Numbered from the stretch's first letter, positions 1 to 9,497 are shown. The stretch is 64,000 nucleotides of DNA from Bacteroidota bacterium (GCA_024280115.1 JAJRQT010000203.1:18297-82296); one strand, 5' to 3'. The notes: generated by a model from the letters alone, not told the origin. Translations and numbers: made by a program.

Positions 1-2
1 AT

Positions 3-2153
3 GTAGGATCTGAAATCGAATATTTAAATTATAAAATCGCAAAATGTCTGAAGGAATCAAAGGAAGTGAATGACAGGGTGAGATCTTTGACATATTTCGA
101 AAGGATAAAAGTTGCAGAGTTTAAGCATATCCCATTTCACTACTACCTCGATATTGCGGATGCTTATTACGATAACGAACAACTTGAACAGGCATTGGTA
201 TTTTATAACAAACAGTTTGAATTTGCCGGAAGTGATCGCCGCGAGCAAAGGATTCTCGAAATTAAGATTCAGCAAACCAAGAATGCTTATAATATTATGC
301 GCATTCCAAAAAATGTAACTATAAAAAGCGTTGGCAACGGAATAAATTCAGAATATACGGAGTATAATCCTGTGGTATCCGTTGATGAAAGAATATTAGC
401 GTTTACGGTATTAAAACCAATCAGTGGAAAGCCCGGTGCACAGCTCACTGAAGAGATTAACATTGCCTATAATGAGACAGGTTCGTGGTCAATGCCCAAG
501 AAAATCACGGTTCAAACTCAAAATAACTATGGAACCGCTGGTATTTCAGCAGACGGTAACCAAATGCTGATTTTTATCGGAGATCATTCCAGTGGTTCTA
601 TTTATAAAATCAAAAAAGAGGGAAATGAATGGAGCAGGCCTTCTCCTTTAGGGGCAAACGTGCAGTCAAAATATCTTGAAAGTACTGCCAGTCTTACCCC
701 TGATAATAAAACCATTTATTTTGCCAGCAACAGACCTGGTGGTTATGGAGGTATGGATATTTATAAATCAGTCAGAAAGGATGATGGTACCTGGGGAAGG
801 GCGGAAAATCTTGGCAAAACAATTAATTCTAAAGCAAATGAAGATGCACCATTTATCCATCCGGGTAAACAATTATTGTTTTTCACAACTGATGGTCACA
901 GTGGCATGGGGGGGAATGACATTTACAAGTCAGAATTGAAAAATGGACAATGGTCAACGCCAAAAAATATGGGTTATCCTATCAATACCACTGCAAACGA
1001 TAACTATTTCACACTGATCGCAGACGGTTCGAGGGGGTATTTTTCATCAGATCGTAAAGGCGGTTTGGGCGGTCAGGATATTTATGTGATGGATATGCCC
1101 GACGATTACGAAACTATTCCTTTGACCATGATTAAAGGAAGAATACTAAATACAGATACGGGGAAACCGCTACCTACAAAAATTTATCTGATTGATACAG
1201 AATCTAATGAGAAGGTGGATTATGTCTATCATCCGAATCAGAAAACAGGAGATTATTTAGTGATTCTGCCACCAAATAAAAGTTACGATATGATCATTGA
1301 GTCGGAGGGATTTTTACCTTACACACTCAATATTGATGTTCCAAACCAGACAGAATTCTATGAGCTTTATCAAAAAATATATTTAAAGACCATCAAGCAT
1401 TTCGATATTGTAGTAGGGCAGGAGGTTGAGATAAAAAATGCTTTTTATGATACACATGAACAAAGCGTAGAAAGAATGCGAATGGAGCATGAGGCAGCTT
1501 TAATTGAACATGACAGTATTGATGTATATGAATTGATGGGCAATTTAATGGATGCCGGTGACCAGGCAGGGATTGATTATCTGCTTGAATTGTTGCTCTT
1601 AGAAAATCCGATTGATGAGTTAGATTTTAAAGACAGTAATGAAAAGCTGCAGACGGCAAAAAGAGTATATTACTATGATGAAAGTGATGAAAGCAAATTT
1701 GAAAAGAAATTTGTTGGTGATAAAAAAATATACTCGCTTCCGACAATGTTCGTGACAAAAATAGCCGAAGAACAAAAGTTAGCATCAAAAACGAAATCAG
1801 CAAATTATGATAAAAATGTATTGTCAGAAAGTGTGAAAATTTATTTTGATGGAGGAAAGAGCGATTTAGCAAAGAAATATGAGTCGGATCTGGATAAGAT
1901 ATTAGTGGAACTGAAGGAGTATCCTGGCCTTGGCGTTGAGATATCCGGTTATGCTTCTTCTGAAGGTGATGAAGAATACAATAAAAAATTGTCGAATCAA
2001 AGGGCAATATCGGTACTGGACTATGTAAATCACAGGGGTGTGGTTAGGCGAAGAATTGTAGCCAAAGGTTATGGCGCTTCGGAAAATGAAGGGGCAAGCA
2101 AAGAAGAGAGTCGCAGAGTAGAATTAAAAATTATAGACCTCAACGAAATTTAA
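3..2153 (+). CDS. PorE-like OmpA family protein with TPR and PD40 repeats, 5' end cut by window
   Basis: The reading frame is already open at base 3, so the true start lies left of the window; the GTG at 66 is internal. The visible order is a TPR-like helical stretch at the N-terminus and then PD40/WD40-like beta-propeller repeats (motifs such as FASNRPGGYGGMDIY and FSSDRKGGLGGQDIY). A carboxypeptidase-D regulatory-like domain follows (from about 1120 to 1400), and a C-terminal OmpA peptidoglycan-binding domain lies in the last 110 residues (ISGYASSEGDEEYNKKLSNQRA, NRxRVE-like end RRVELKI). TPR-PD40-CRD-OmpA is the architecture of PorE, the protein that anchors the type IX secretion system to peptidoglycan. 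Paralogues with the same plan exist, so the PorE role is an inference. A terminator follows directly. Confidence 0.88.
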   Translation, partial: VGSEIEYLNYKIAKCLKESKEVNDRVRSLTYFERIKVAEFKHIPFHYYLDIADAYYDNEQLEQALVFYNKQFEFAGSDRREQRILEIKIQQTKNAYNIMRIPKNVTIKSVGNGINSEYTEYNPVVSVDERILAFTVLKPISGKPGAQLTEEINIAYNETGSWSMPKKITVQTQNNYGTAGISADGNQMLIFIGDHSSGSIYKIKKEGNEWSRPSPLGANVQSKYLESTASLTPDNKTIYFASNRPGGYGGMDIYKSVRKDDGTWGRAENLGKTINSKANEDAPFIHPGKQLLFFTTDGHSGMGGNDIYKSELKNGQWSTPKNMGYPINTTANDNYFTLIADGSRGYFSSDRKGGLGGQDIYVMDMPDDYETIPLTMIKGRILNTDTGKPLPTKIYLIDTESNEKVDYVYHPNQKTGDYLVILPPNKSYDMIIESEGFLPYTLNIDVPNQTEFYELYQKIYLKTIKHFDIVVGQEVEIKNAFYDTHEQSVERMRMEHEAALIEHDSIDVYELMGNLMDAGDQAGIDYLLELLLLENPIDELDFKDSNEKLQTAKRVYYYDESDESKFEKKFVGDKKIYSLPTMFVTKIAEEQKLASKTKSANYDKNVLSESVKIYFDGGKSDLAKKYESDLDKILVELKEYPGLGVEISGYASSEGDEEYNKKLSNQRAISVLDYVNHRGVVRRRIVAKGYGASENEGASKEESRRVELKIIDLNEI

Positions 2154-2177
2154 AATTAATTAGTCTTGTTTCCATGG

Positions 2178-2211
2178 AAAAGCCTGAATACTAAATTCAG
2201 GCTTTTTTTTT
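2178..2211 (+). terminator. Rho-independent terminator of the PorE-like gene
   Basis: A perfect 9-bp stem (2181-2189 with 2195-2203, AGCCTGAAT/ATTCAGGCT) with a 5-base loop is followed by a run of nine T. It sits 25 bases after the stop codon. Confidence 0.9.
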
Positions 2212-2268
2212 GGTTTCATTTTATATTTCATTTTCTCAATCTATCTTTGAATAATTTTTTTACGAACA

Positions 2269-3069
2269 ATGATTTTTATGAAATCCGGAAAGGATTATGC
2301 ACTGATTACCGGGGCTAGTTTGGGTATTGGTAGAGCAATTGCAAGAGAATTGTCAGAAAGGAATTTTAATACCCTCCTGGTTGCTTTAGACACTCCTGAA
2401 TTGAAGCAGTTGGAGATTGAGATTAGAGAAACTTACAGGACCAAAACAGACTCCTTCGGCATTGACCTGACAGACAAAAACTCAGCTCAACAAATTTATG
2501 ACTGGTGTAAAAATAACGCTTACAACGTTTCTATTCTCATCAACAATGCAGGTTTTGGGGAAGGTGGATATTTTGAAGATATCTCCCTCGAAAAATATTG
2601 CAAGATGATTGATCTGAACAATAAATCTTATGTCTCAATTATACATAAGTTCCTGCCTGACATGAAGAGGCTGAAGGAAAGCCATATTATGAATACAAGT
2701 AGTATGGAGGCAACACTTCCTCTACCTTACAAAGCCGTTTATACGGGAACTAAAAATTTCATTTATGCATACTCCCTGGCACTCAACGAAGAAGTTAGAC
2801 AATTTGGTGTAAAGGTAAGTATTCTTTGTCCTGGCAGTGTATTGACAAATAAAGATGGTTTAGAAAGGTTGAAATCCCAGGGTAGAAAAGCAAAATTACT
2901 TTTATATATGCCGGACGAGGTGGCGAGAATAGCTGTAAAAAATATGCTAAAAGGTATGTTGATAATTAATCCGGGGATTATGAACTGGTGGATTACTAAA
3001 ATTGCGAAATTTATTCCAACCAGAATTAAAATGAGAATATTGGAAAAAATATTCAAGGTCTATAAATAG
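2269..3069 (+). CDS. Short-chain dehydrogenase/reductase
   Basis: This is a classical SDR of 266 residues. The Rossmann glycine motif TGASLGIG is near residue 14, NNAG follows, then the catalytic Ser in NTSSMEA and the Tyr-Lys pair in YTGTKNF. Such enzymes use NAD(P)H to reduce or oxidise a hydroxyl or carbonyl group; nothing here fixes the substrate. The C-terminal 40 residues are basic and hydrophobic and might associate with membrane. A second ATG at 2278 gives an equally good start, with KSGKDYALITG then directly at the N-terminus. The gene is alone, with a terminator upstream and a 325-bp gap downstream. Confidence 0.85.
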   Translation: MIFMKSGKDYALITGASLGIGRAIARELSERNFNTLLVALDTPELKQLEIEIRETYRTKTDSFGIDLTDKNSAQQIYDWCKNNAYNVSILINNAGFGEGGYFEDISLEKYCKMIDLNNKSYVSIIHKFLPDMKRLKESHIMNTSSMEATLPLPYKAVYTGTKNFIYAYSLALNEEVRQFGVKVSILCPGSVLTNKDGLERLKSQGRKAKLLLYMPDEVARIAVKNMLKGMLIINPGIMNWWITKIAKFIPTRIKMRILEKIFKVYK

Positions 3070-3394
3070 AGGCCTTCCTAAAATCGGAAAAATTCGAAAA
3101 AAATAAATAACTTTTTATATAGACGGATTTAAGTAATGTCTGAACCGGGAAATTATAGAGTATCACAAATGCGTTTAGTTCTGTTATTATAATGGAAATG
3201 GACTTTATTCTGAGCCGGAGTTCTTTTTCCAATGAATTCGAAATGGCTATAAACCCATTGATTCCAATCTTTCAGAATTCTCAACAATCCAACAGCTTCG
3301 GTCTTCCGAGCTCCCGGCTTCGGTCTTTTTCAAGTAACATCAATTAAATCCAACCACCGCAGGTGGATTCGTGATAGAGAGCTGCATTTTCTTT
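3070..3394. other. Intergenic gap with a weak terminator-like hairpin
   Basis: No coding region is seen. Near 3306-3330 an imperfect hairpin (CCGAGC/GCTTCGG with one bulge) is followed by TCTTTTT and could end transcription of the dehydrogenase. The motif CTTCGGTCTT occurs twice here. The gap lies between the 3' ends of convergent genes. Confidence 0.4.
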
Positions 3395-4420
3395 TTAACT
3401 AACGCCAATAGGTTTTACAAGTACCTTTCCAAGCGTCATATTATCCAAATATGTTGATATCCCTTCAACAGCGTTATCCAGAGACACCCTCTTGTGAATT
3501 GTAGTATGATTTCCACTGGAAATGTATTTTTGAATCTTGTTGAAGGTCAAGAGTAAATTGACAATGTTTTGTTGATTGATCCACTCAGAGGCCCAAAATC
3601 CACTTAGTTTTTTCTTTTCAAAAATCAACTTCCCCGGATTCGTTATGCAAGCTTGCTCTGACAACCCCCCATATACCATTACTTCTCCACTTACCGGAAG
3701 GGCTTCAATAAGATTAAAAGTCATATCTCCGGAAACGGCATCAAACGCAATTGTAACATTGAGTTCATGGAAAATTTTTGAAAGCTTAGTTAGAAAATCA
3801 TTATCTGAGCTATTGACAATGTATTTGGCTCCTTGTTGTTTTAATAGCGTCACCTGTTCTTCTCTTCTAACAATATTGACAATAGGCAGCTTCTTTTCGA
3901 GGCATAATTTATTCATCATTTGACCCAAAGCACTGGCCGCTGCTGTATTTGCAATGGCTCTGTGTTTTCCCTTTTTAGCGATATCGAGCATGGCAACGAC
4001 GGATAATGGATTTACCATGAGCATTGAACCTTGCTCCAAATCAACACCCTTTTTAAGTGGAATTACAAAATTGTTCCTGGTGACCATATATTCCGCCCAG
4101 GTTCCATTGCCATCGATAGGAGCAAAGCAGGCTACTCTCTTCCCAAGTAGTCTTTTAGACATGAAACCATTTCCTGTAGCTACAACAGTGCCACTCGCTT
4201 CAAAACCGGGAATGACCGGCAAGGATTTTTTACTGGAATACATACCCCGTATGAAGCTGCTATCAGAAGGATTTACAGGAGAACTGTCAATTTTTATCAA
4301 TACTTCACTTTTAGTTGGGGTGGGTGTGTCAACTTCGGTGAGTTCGGGTTTGGCATTAAACTCTGTTAAAACCAATGCCTTCATTTTATTGGGGATGTTC
4401 AATAAGGAACTATTATTCAT
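3395..4420 (-). CDS. MDR-superfamily NAD(P)H reductase (quinone oxidoreductase / alcohol dehydrogenase-like)
   Basis: The 341-residue protein has the GroES-like N-terminal fold of medium-chain dehydrogenases (VLIKIDSSPVNPSD, IPGFEASGTVVATG). A nucleotide-binding Rossmann domain follows, with the glycine-rich turn in the AAASALGQ segment. The cysteines that bind structural or catalytic zinc in true alcohol dehydrogenases are not visible, so a zinc-free quinone oxidoreductase or enoyl reductase type is more likely. The product is probably cytoplasmic. It lies upstream of, and on the same strand as, nothing closely spaced: the next gene on this strand begins at 5611 and is separated by 42 bases at its 3' end. 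The substrate cannot be told. Confidence 0.83.
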   Translation of the reverse strand: MNNSSLLNIPNKMKALVLTEFNAKPELTEVDTPTPTKSEVLIKIDSSPVNPSDSSFIRGMYSSKKSLPVIPGFEASGTVVATGNGFMSKRLLGKRVACFAPIDGNGTWAEYMVTRNNFVIPLKKGVDLEQGSMLMVNPLSVVAMLDIAKKGKHRAIANTAAASALGQMMNKLCLEKKLPIVNIVRREEQVTLLKQQGAKYIVNSSDNDFLTKLSKIFHELNVTIAFDAVSGDMTFNLIEALPVSGEVMVYGGLSEQACITNPGKLIFEKKKLSGFWASEWINQQNIVNLLLTFNKIQKYISSGNHTTIHKRVSLDNAVEGISTYLDNMTLGKVLVKPIGVS

Positions 4421-4462
4421 TCAGTTTAAAGTTTAAATTAATCTGGATTAATCGTGCAATTG

Positions 4463-5611
4463 TTATTTTAACAATTGCATTACTTTTTCATATTCATCCG
4501 GGCTGTTCGCATTTAAAAGCGCTGTTGCATCAGTTGCCTTCAATACTTCTGTATTTGAATTAATTAATACCTTCCTGGGACAGGAGTACCCTAATGAAAG
4601 AAAATGTAATAGGGCAGGGTAGGCCTTTGGTTCCCAGATGGTAATCAATGGTTCTGGAAATTTAGTTTCTGGGTTATAAAAAGTAGAGGCAATTTTTGAT
4701 GGATTTCTACCATCGATCAATTCCATAATGGTCCCTTCATTAACTAATGGCAAATCACAAGCCACTACTATCCATGCACGATTTGGAAAAGCCCTGAATG
4801 CGCTGATAATAGCTCCAAATGGCCCTAAACCAGAAATGCTGTCAGGAATGGTAAGATATTCACTCCCCATTTCATCTACTTGTTCCGGGCGGCATGAGAT
4901 ATAAGTGTTTTCCGTAAAATTTTCAAGGATATGATACAGGTATGATCTTTGGGGAATTCCATGATAATCAATCAGGCCTTTATCTTTTCCCATGCGTTCG
5001 CTTTTTCCCCCTGCCAATACTAATCCATTTAATCCCGGGACATTCATTAATAGCAAATCATGTATAAGACCAGAGACTTTAGATAGCTCATTTATATTAT
5101 AAATTGGTTGAATATCAAGCTCTTTACCAAGATGGTCTTCAAGATATTTTGGCAGAAAATCATCATCATTTTGTCTTAAAATAGCTATCGGATGTTTGAT
5201 TTTTTCCAGCTTTTTCTCCAGGGGTTTTCTATCATCTACAATCACAATTTGCATCGCAGCCTCAAAATGATTCCCATTCACCAAGACCAGGTCAAACTCA
5301 TTGAACAGCCTATTTCTTTCAAATTTATCCAGCGAACCTGCGAAATCAATTCTGTTAAATTTTATCTTATTAGTATAAATAAAATTAGCGCCGGAATTCA
5401 TGTGAACCGGGACATCCTCTTTTTCGGTTTTGTGGTCTGCGTCCACATAGGCGATATTAAACCCATTCAAATCCTCAATCAGTCGTTGGGCAATTTTCTT
5501 AATTTCACTGCATGGAGTCCCCATGATGGCAATTTCCATTCTGCCAAAATTTCCAAAATTTGCCTTTGCTGTTTTGGCGTGTTTTCTATGTTTATTTTGT
5601 TTCAAAGTCAC
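4463..5611 (-). CDS. MobA-type molybdenum cofactor nucleotidyltransferase with a degenerate MobB-like N-terminal domain
   Basis: The C-terminal half carries the MobA signature LAGGKSERMGKDKG at about residue 200, then DLPLVNEGT, typical of transferases that add GMP or CMP to molybdopterin. The N-terminal half resembles the MobB GTPase, but the expected P-loop GxxGxGKT is replaced by GTPCSEIKK, so nucleotide binding there is doubtful. The basic start (KHRKHAKTAKANFG then GR) looks like a conserved leader of Bacteroidota versions, which supports the start at 5611. That start overlaps the end of moaC by 20 bases, so the two genes are probably translated together. The product would finish cofactor assembly after MoeA. 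Confidence 0.85.
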   Translation of the reverse strand: MTLKQNKHRKHAKTAKANFGNFGRMEIAIMGTPCSEIKKIAQRLIEDLNGFNIAYVDADHKTEKEDVPVHMNSGANFIYTNKIKFNRIDFAGSLDKFERNRLFNEFDLVLVNGNHFEAAMQIVIVDDRKPLEKKLEKIKHPIAILRQNDDDFLPKYLEDHLGKELDIQPIYNINELSKVSGLIHDLLLMNVPGLNGLVLAGGKSERMGKDKGLIDYHGIPQRSYLYHILENFTENTYISCRPEQVDEMGSEYLTIPDSISGLGPFGAIISAFRAFPNRAWIVVACDLPLVNEGTIMELIDGRNPSKIASTFYNPETKFPEPLITIWEPKAYPALLHFLSLGYSCPRKVLINSNTEVLKATDATALLNANSPDEYEKVMQLLK

Positions 5612-6068
5612 TTTTACCTCCGGATTTTGATAATAGCTTTATTTCTTTTATAACGATGTCATGCGATAGTCCTTTACACATATCATAGACGGTAAGCGCT
5701 GCTATAGAGGCTGCGGTAAGCGCTTCCATTTCAACCCCGGTTTTTGATTCAATACTGGTTTCGGTCAGGATAATCATCTCATCTTTTTCATTTATATGAA
5801 TATCAATAGCGCAATTATCCAATGCCAGTGGATGGCATAACGGGATCAGATCGCTTGTTTTTTTTGCACCCATAATTCCAGCCAAAATCGCAGTCTGAAA
5901 CACACCACCCTTCTTAGTTTCTACTTCAGATCCGTTAAAATGTTTCAAAACTTCATCCGGCAGCATCACAGTAGCCCGGGCCCTGGCAACTCTTTTTGTT
6001 GCTTTTTTATTTCCCACATCCACCATCTTTGCTTTCCCCGCTTCATCAAGATGACTAAATTCTCTCAT
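5592..6068 (-). CDS. moaC: Cyclic pyranopterin monophosphate synthase MoaC
   Basis: At 158 residues this is the normal MoaC length. Diagnostic segments are KMVDVGNKKATKRVA near the N-terminus, LIPLCHPLALDNC with the conserved CHP, and KTGVEMEALTAASIAAL with the catalytic region of the family. MoaC converts the MoaA product into cyclic pyranopterin monophosphate, the first stable intermediate of molybdenum cofactor. It is the first gene of a two-gene operon with the mobA-like gene and is divergent from moeA, whose start is 59 bases away. The short shared space probably holds both promoters. No moaA, moaD or moaE is seen in the window. Confidence 0.97.
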   Translation of the reverse strand: MREFSHLDEAGKAKMVDVGNKKATKRVARARATVMLPDEVLKHFNGSEVETKKGGVFQTAILAGIMGAKKTSDLIPLCHPLALDNCAIDIHINEKDEMIILTETSIESKTGVEMEALTAASIAALTVYDMCKGLSHDIVIKEIKLLSKSGGKSDFETK

Positions 6069-6127
6069 GTTTAATGTTTTTAATGAGACGATAATTAGCT
6101 TATTTTAACCAATAATCCAAATGAGAA

Positions 6128-7336
6128 ATGATTGAAGTAAAAGAAGCCGTTAAAATAATTGAATCATCAATTCCTGAATTACCCAAAATCACTGTGCCAC
6201 TCGTAAAATCTCTTGGGCGTGTACTTCGGCAGGAAATTGTTGCTGACACGGATTTTCCACCATTCAATAGGGTTATGATGGATGGCATCGCTGTAAAATA
6301 TGAAGATTTACAAAAAGGCCTAACTTCATTTAGTATCACTGGGGTTCAAGCTGCCGGAAGTCCTCAGTTGACTTTGTCAGGAAATGGTAATTGCTTCGAA
6401 GTTATGACGGGATCGGTTGCTCCTACAAATGCCGATGTAGTCATTCCTTATGAAGATGTTAGCATTGATTCGGAAAAAAAGCTGGCTGTCGTCAATATTC
6501 CGGATATAAAAAAAGGTAAAAATATTCATAGGAAAGGAACTGATAAAAAGAAAGGAGATTTATTGATTTCAGAAGGTACTACAATCGGTCCGCCTGAAAT
6601 CGCGGTTGCGGCATCTGTTGGAATGACGGAGTTGTGGGTCACGAAAAATCCCTCAGTAGCCATCATTTCTACCGGTGATGAATTAGTTGATATAAGCGAT
6701 CAACCATTACCTCATCAAATCCGAAAATCAAATGTTTATGCCATTGCTGCTGAACTGAAGATGTTTGGGATAAAATCCGATATTTTTCATATTAAGGATG
6801 AGGAAGAAAGGTTGGTCGTTGAACTGGGAGCAGTCTTAGATAGCCATGATGTGCTCATTTTAAGTGGTGGCGTTTCAAAGGGTAAATTTGATTTTATCCC
6901 GGATGTACTTGAAAAATTAGGGGTGGATAAACTTTTTCATAGAATCAAACAAAAGCCCGGGAAACCATTTTGGTTTGGAGTAAAAGGAGATGAAAAAGTG
7001 GTGTTCGCCTTCCCTGGTAATCCGGTTTCTACATTTCTGTGCTTTTATAAATATTTTGTCCCGTGGGTAAAAAATGCTTTGGGAATGAAAGTTACCGTAG
7101 ATAAAAAAGCATTATTATCTGAAGATTTTAACATTAAAACCGGTCTCACATATTTTTTACAAGTTTATGCGAAAATTGATGAATTCGGGAAATTAATAGC
7201 ATTCCCAAATGTAGGTCGTGGTTCCGGAGATCATGCCAATTTACTGAACAGCAATGCATTTCTCGAGTTGCCCGGTAATACGTTTGAATTTAAAAAAGGG
7301 GAGGTGTTTCCTTTAATTCCTTTTAGAAGTTTATAA
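6128..7336 (+). CDS. moeA: Molybdopterin molybdotransferase MoeA
   Basis: The 402-residue protein has the full MoeA plan. The N-terminal domain carries DFPPFNRVMMDGIAVKY, the central MoCF-binding domain carries LILSGGVSKGKFDFI and IKQKPGKPFWFG, and then come FPGNPVSTFLCF and a C-terminal beta domain. MoeA inserts molybdate into adenylylated molybdopterin. It is transcribed away from moaC and the mobA-like gene, so the locus covers an early step and the last steps of cofactor synthesis. Confidence 0.97.
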   Translation: MIEVKEAVKIIESSIPELPKITVPLVKSLGRVLRQEIVADTDFPPFNRVMMDGIAVKYEDLQKGLTSFSITGVQAAGSPQLTLSGNGNCFEVMTGSVAPTNADVVIPYEDVSIDSEKKLAVVNIPDIKKGKNIHRKGTDKKKGDLLISEGTTIGPPEIAVAASVGMTELWVTKNPSVAIISTGDELVDISDQPLPHQIRKSNVYAIAAELKMFGIKSDIFHIKDEEERLVVELGAVLDSHDVLILSGGVSKGKFDFIPDVLEKLGVDKLFHRIKQKPGKPFWFGVKGDEKVVFAFPGNPVSTFLCFYKYFVPWVKNALGMKVTVDKKALLSEDFNIKTGLTYFLQVYAKIDEFGKLIAFPNVGRGSGDHANLLNSNAFLELPGNTFEFKKGEVFPLIPFRSL

Positions 7337-7374
7337 ATCGCGGTCTAATGATCAAGCAGGAAACAAATAAGTGA

Positions 7375-8280
7375 CTAAGCCGCTTTTACAGTTTCCTTAA
7401 TTTCTGCAGCCCGCTCTTCTTCCGTTTTTTTACGCTTCCATCTTTTATGAGACCACAACCAGTATTGAGGCTTGTCAATGATCATTTTTTCCAGGATCTT
7501 TGTGTGCAATTCAGTGATTTTACCTTTTATTGCGCCAGCCGGATTTTCTTCAATAACTTCAAATACGCCTTCATAATAACCTCTTTTTACTTTGTTGACC
7601 TTAATATAAAGGACCGGATAATTGTATTTTACAGCAAAGACCTCTGGCCCGGCATGCACCGCTGTTTCCTGGTTGAGGAAGGTTGTCCAATACAATTGAT
7701 TGCTGTAAGTAGGTGACTGATCTGCACCAAACACTGTCATGGTGAGCTTGTTTTTATTTGAGATGAACGACCTGGGAACAAGTCCTTTACTAAGAAGCTG
7801 CACTCCATATTTGCTTCTTGACTTTGAAAATTTATTATTAAAGAATTTGTTTGATAGTGGAGCAACTATTCCAATTACCTGGTGCCTGGTATAGACGTCA
7901 ATAGCCATTCCGGTCAATTCATAATTATTGTAATGACCTCCAACTAAAATGATACTTCGGCCTTGATTATAAAAATCATCGAGGATTTCTGTATTAACAA
8001 TCTTGAATCGCTTTTTAACTTCTTTGAGCGGCATACTAAAAAGCCTGATATTCTCGACAATGAGGTCGCACAGATGAATGTAAAACTCTCTTTGAATTGC
8101 CTCTATTTCATCCTTTGTTTTATTGGGAAACGAGTTTTTCAGGTTGTCATATACTACTGACTTTCGATAGCCGACTACATGATAGACAAAGAAATAAATC
8201 AGTTCAGATATAAAATACAGAAATGAAAGAGGTAAATAAGATAATGGTTTTAATACCAAATAATACAATAGTCGGCTCAT
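7375..8280 (-). CDS. LpxL/HtrB-family lipid acyltransferase
   Basis: The 301-residue protein matches the lysophospholipid acyltransferase family that adds secondary acyl chains to lipid A or related lipids. A hydrophobic N-terminal segment (residues 5-35) anchors it in the inner membrane. The catalytic H-x4-E/D box appears as GGHYNNYE near residue 115, and a later segment with FGADQSP fits the family. The C-terminus is lysine-rich. Its start faces a hairpin-rich intergenic element, so its promoter must lie in or near the 8281-8622 gap. The acyl acceptor is not evident. Confidence 0.85.
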   Translation of the reverse strand: MSRLLYYLVLKPLSYLPLSFLYFISELIYFFVYHVVGYRKSVVYDNLKNSFPNKTKDEIEAIQREFYIHLCDLIVENIRLFSMPLKEVKKRFKIVNTEILDDFYNQGRSIILVGGHYNNYELTGMAIDVYTRHQVIGIVAPLSNKFFNNKFSKSRSKYGVQLLSKGLVPRSFISNKNKLTMTVFGADQSPTYSNQLYWTTFLNQETAVHAGPEVFAVKYNYPVLYIKVNKVKRGYYEGVFEVIEENPAGAIKGKITELHTKILEKMIIDKPQYWLWSHKRWKRKKTEEERAAEIKETVKAA

Positions 8281-8474
8281 TGATAAACATTAATAGATGG
8301 TTACAAAAGAATTTTTGCATTTATACTTTACAGCATAATATTCAGAACCCATGATGATTTTCAATGATTTCAATAAAACCAGAAATTAAATAACAATAAG
8401 GCTCATATTCCCCTCAAGCTAAACACCGCGCAGATTCAGGTTGCAAATATAGGCATTATTGTGATAATAGAATT

Positions 8475-8620
8475 TTGAGTCCACTCCGAAAAGTATAATA
8501 CCCCTAAATCCCCTGAAGGGGACTTTGCATAGTTTGTTGATTTTCAACGATTTCCCCTTTAGGGGATAGGGGTAGAAAAGTTAAAAATCACCAAACTATG
8601 ACTTTTCGGAGCGGACTCAA
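8475..8620. repeat. Palindromic MITE- or REP-like intergenic element with 20-bp terminal inverted repeats
   Basis: The ends 8475-8494 and 8601-8620 are inverted copies of TTGAGTCCRCTCCGAAAAGT with one mismatch. Inside, 8499-8521 (TACCCCTAAATCCCCTGAAG and following) pairs with 8552-8573 with a small gap. A third pair, CATAGTTTG at 8528-8536, matches CAAACTATG at 8592-8600. The right end stops three bases before the stop codon of the OmpA-family gene. No coding region is present in 8281-8622. Confidence 0.75.
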
Positions 8621-8622
8621 TT

Positions 8623-9351
8623 TTAAAAAATTTTAAAATCCACCCGACGATTTTTTTGTCGTCCCTCTTCTGTTGAGTTGTCATATTTTGGTATGGACTC
8701 CCCGTATCCAATTACCGATACATTCTGTGGTGGAACACCAATATCGTGCATAAGCGTTTCTATCTGTCTGACGCGTTTCATTGATAATTTGAGATTATGA
8801 TCTCTATCTCCTCGATCATCAGTATGTCCCTCAACCAGCACCATCTTGCCCTGGAGCGCAAACTCAACGGCCAACAAAAATGGGTCGAAATCCACATATG
8901 CAAATTCAGCTTCATCAGTAATAAAATATAATGACTCGAGAAGGGGTTCATTAGCTGTTCCATCGCTCATTTTTTCTTTGACCAGCTTTCTGATTTCAGA
9001 ATGACGATCATTGATCGGTGTAGGTAAGGTAATGGATGCAAGATGATCTTTCTGATTTGAAGCTGTAAACTCCGATAAATTTAGTATTTCTTCATTGTTA
9101 TCCGGTTCAGTTTGTGAGTTAGATTTCTTATAATGAGATTCGTATGGTTGTGAGCGAATCCTTGAAAAGTCATTATTCCTTTTTCTGAACCTGGTTTTTC
9201 TTTTGAATTTCTTGGTGCGCTTTCTATCCAGTTTATAACACATTTTTGCCGGAGACAATGGTTTGCTTGAAAACAATTGTGCATGAGTGGGTACTATTAT
9301 AACACATAAAAATATGGTAATAAAAAAAATGGCCGGATACCTGTTTATCAC
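8623..9351 (-). CDS. Secreted OmpA family protein
   Basis: A signal peptide (hydrophobic residues 8-24, ending THAQ) precedes a basic, serine-rich linker of about 90 residues. The C-terminal OmpA domain carries VLVEGHTDDRGDRDHN, LSMKRVRQIETLM and the closing KNRRVDFKI, which bind peptidoglycan. The protein is probably periplasmic or outer-membrane associated and tethers envelope to wall. At 242 residues it has no room for an OmpA beta-barrel. A palindromic repeat element begins immediately after its stop codon, so no independent terminator is seen. Confidence 0.85.
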   Translation of the reverse strand: MINRYPAIFFITIFLCVIIVPTHAQLFSSKPLSPAKMCYKLDRKRTKKFKRKTRFRKRNNDFSRIRSQPYESHYKKSNSQTEPDNNEEILNLSEFTASNQKDHLASITLPTPINDRHSEIRKLVKEKMSDGTANEPLLESLYFITDEAEFAYVDFDPFLLAVEFALQGKMVLVEGHTDDRGDRDHNLKLSMKRVRQIETLMHDIGVPPQNVSVIGYGESIPKYDNSTEEGRQKNRRVDFKIF

Positions 9352-9497
9352 TTTATAAAATTATAAGACTCTGTTTCATACACACCGATTTGCATTGCTC
9401 CGGTATATATATGAAAATTAATCCACAGGTAAACCTAATTTTTAATTTATGAAATATTAATGATTACCAGTGTAAGAATATTTTTAATTTTAAATTA

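Noticed and set aside
66..2153. GTG at 66 as the start of the PorE-like protein
   Set aside because: The frame is open to the left edge and upstream codons (GSEIEYLNYKIAKCLKES) continue the TPR-like helix, so the gene is cut by the window rather than starting here.
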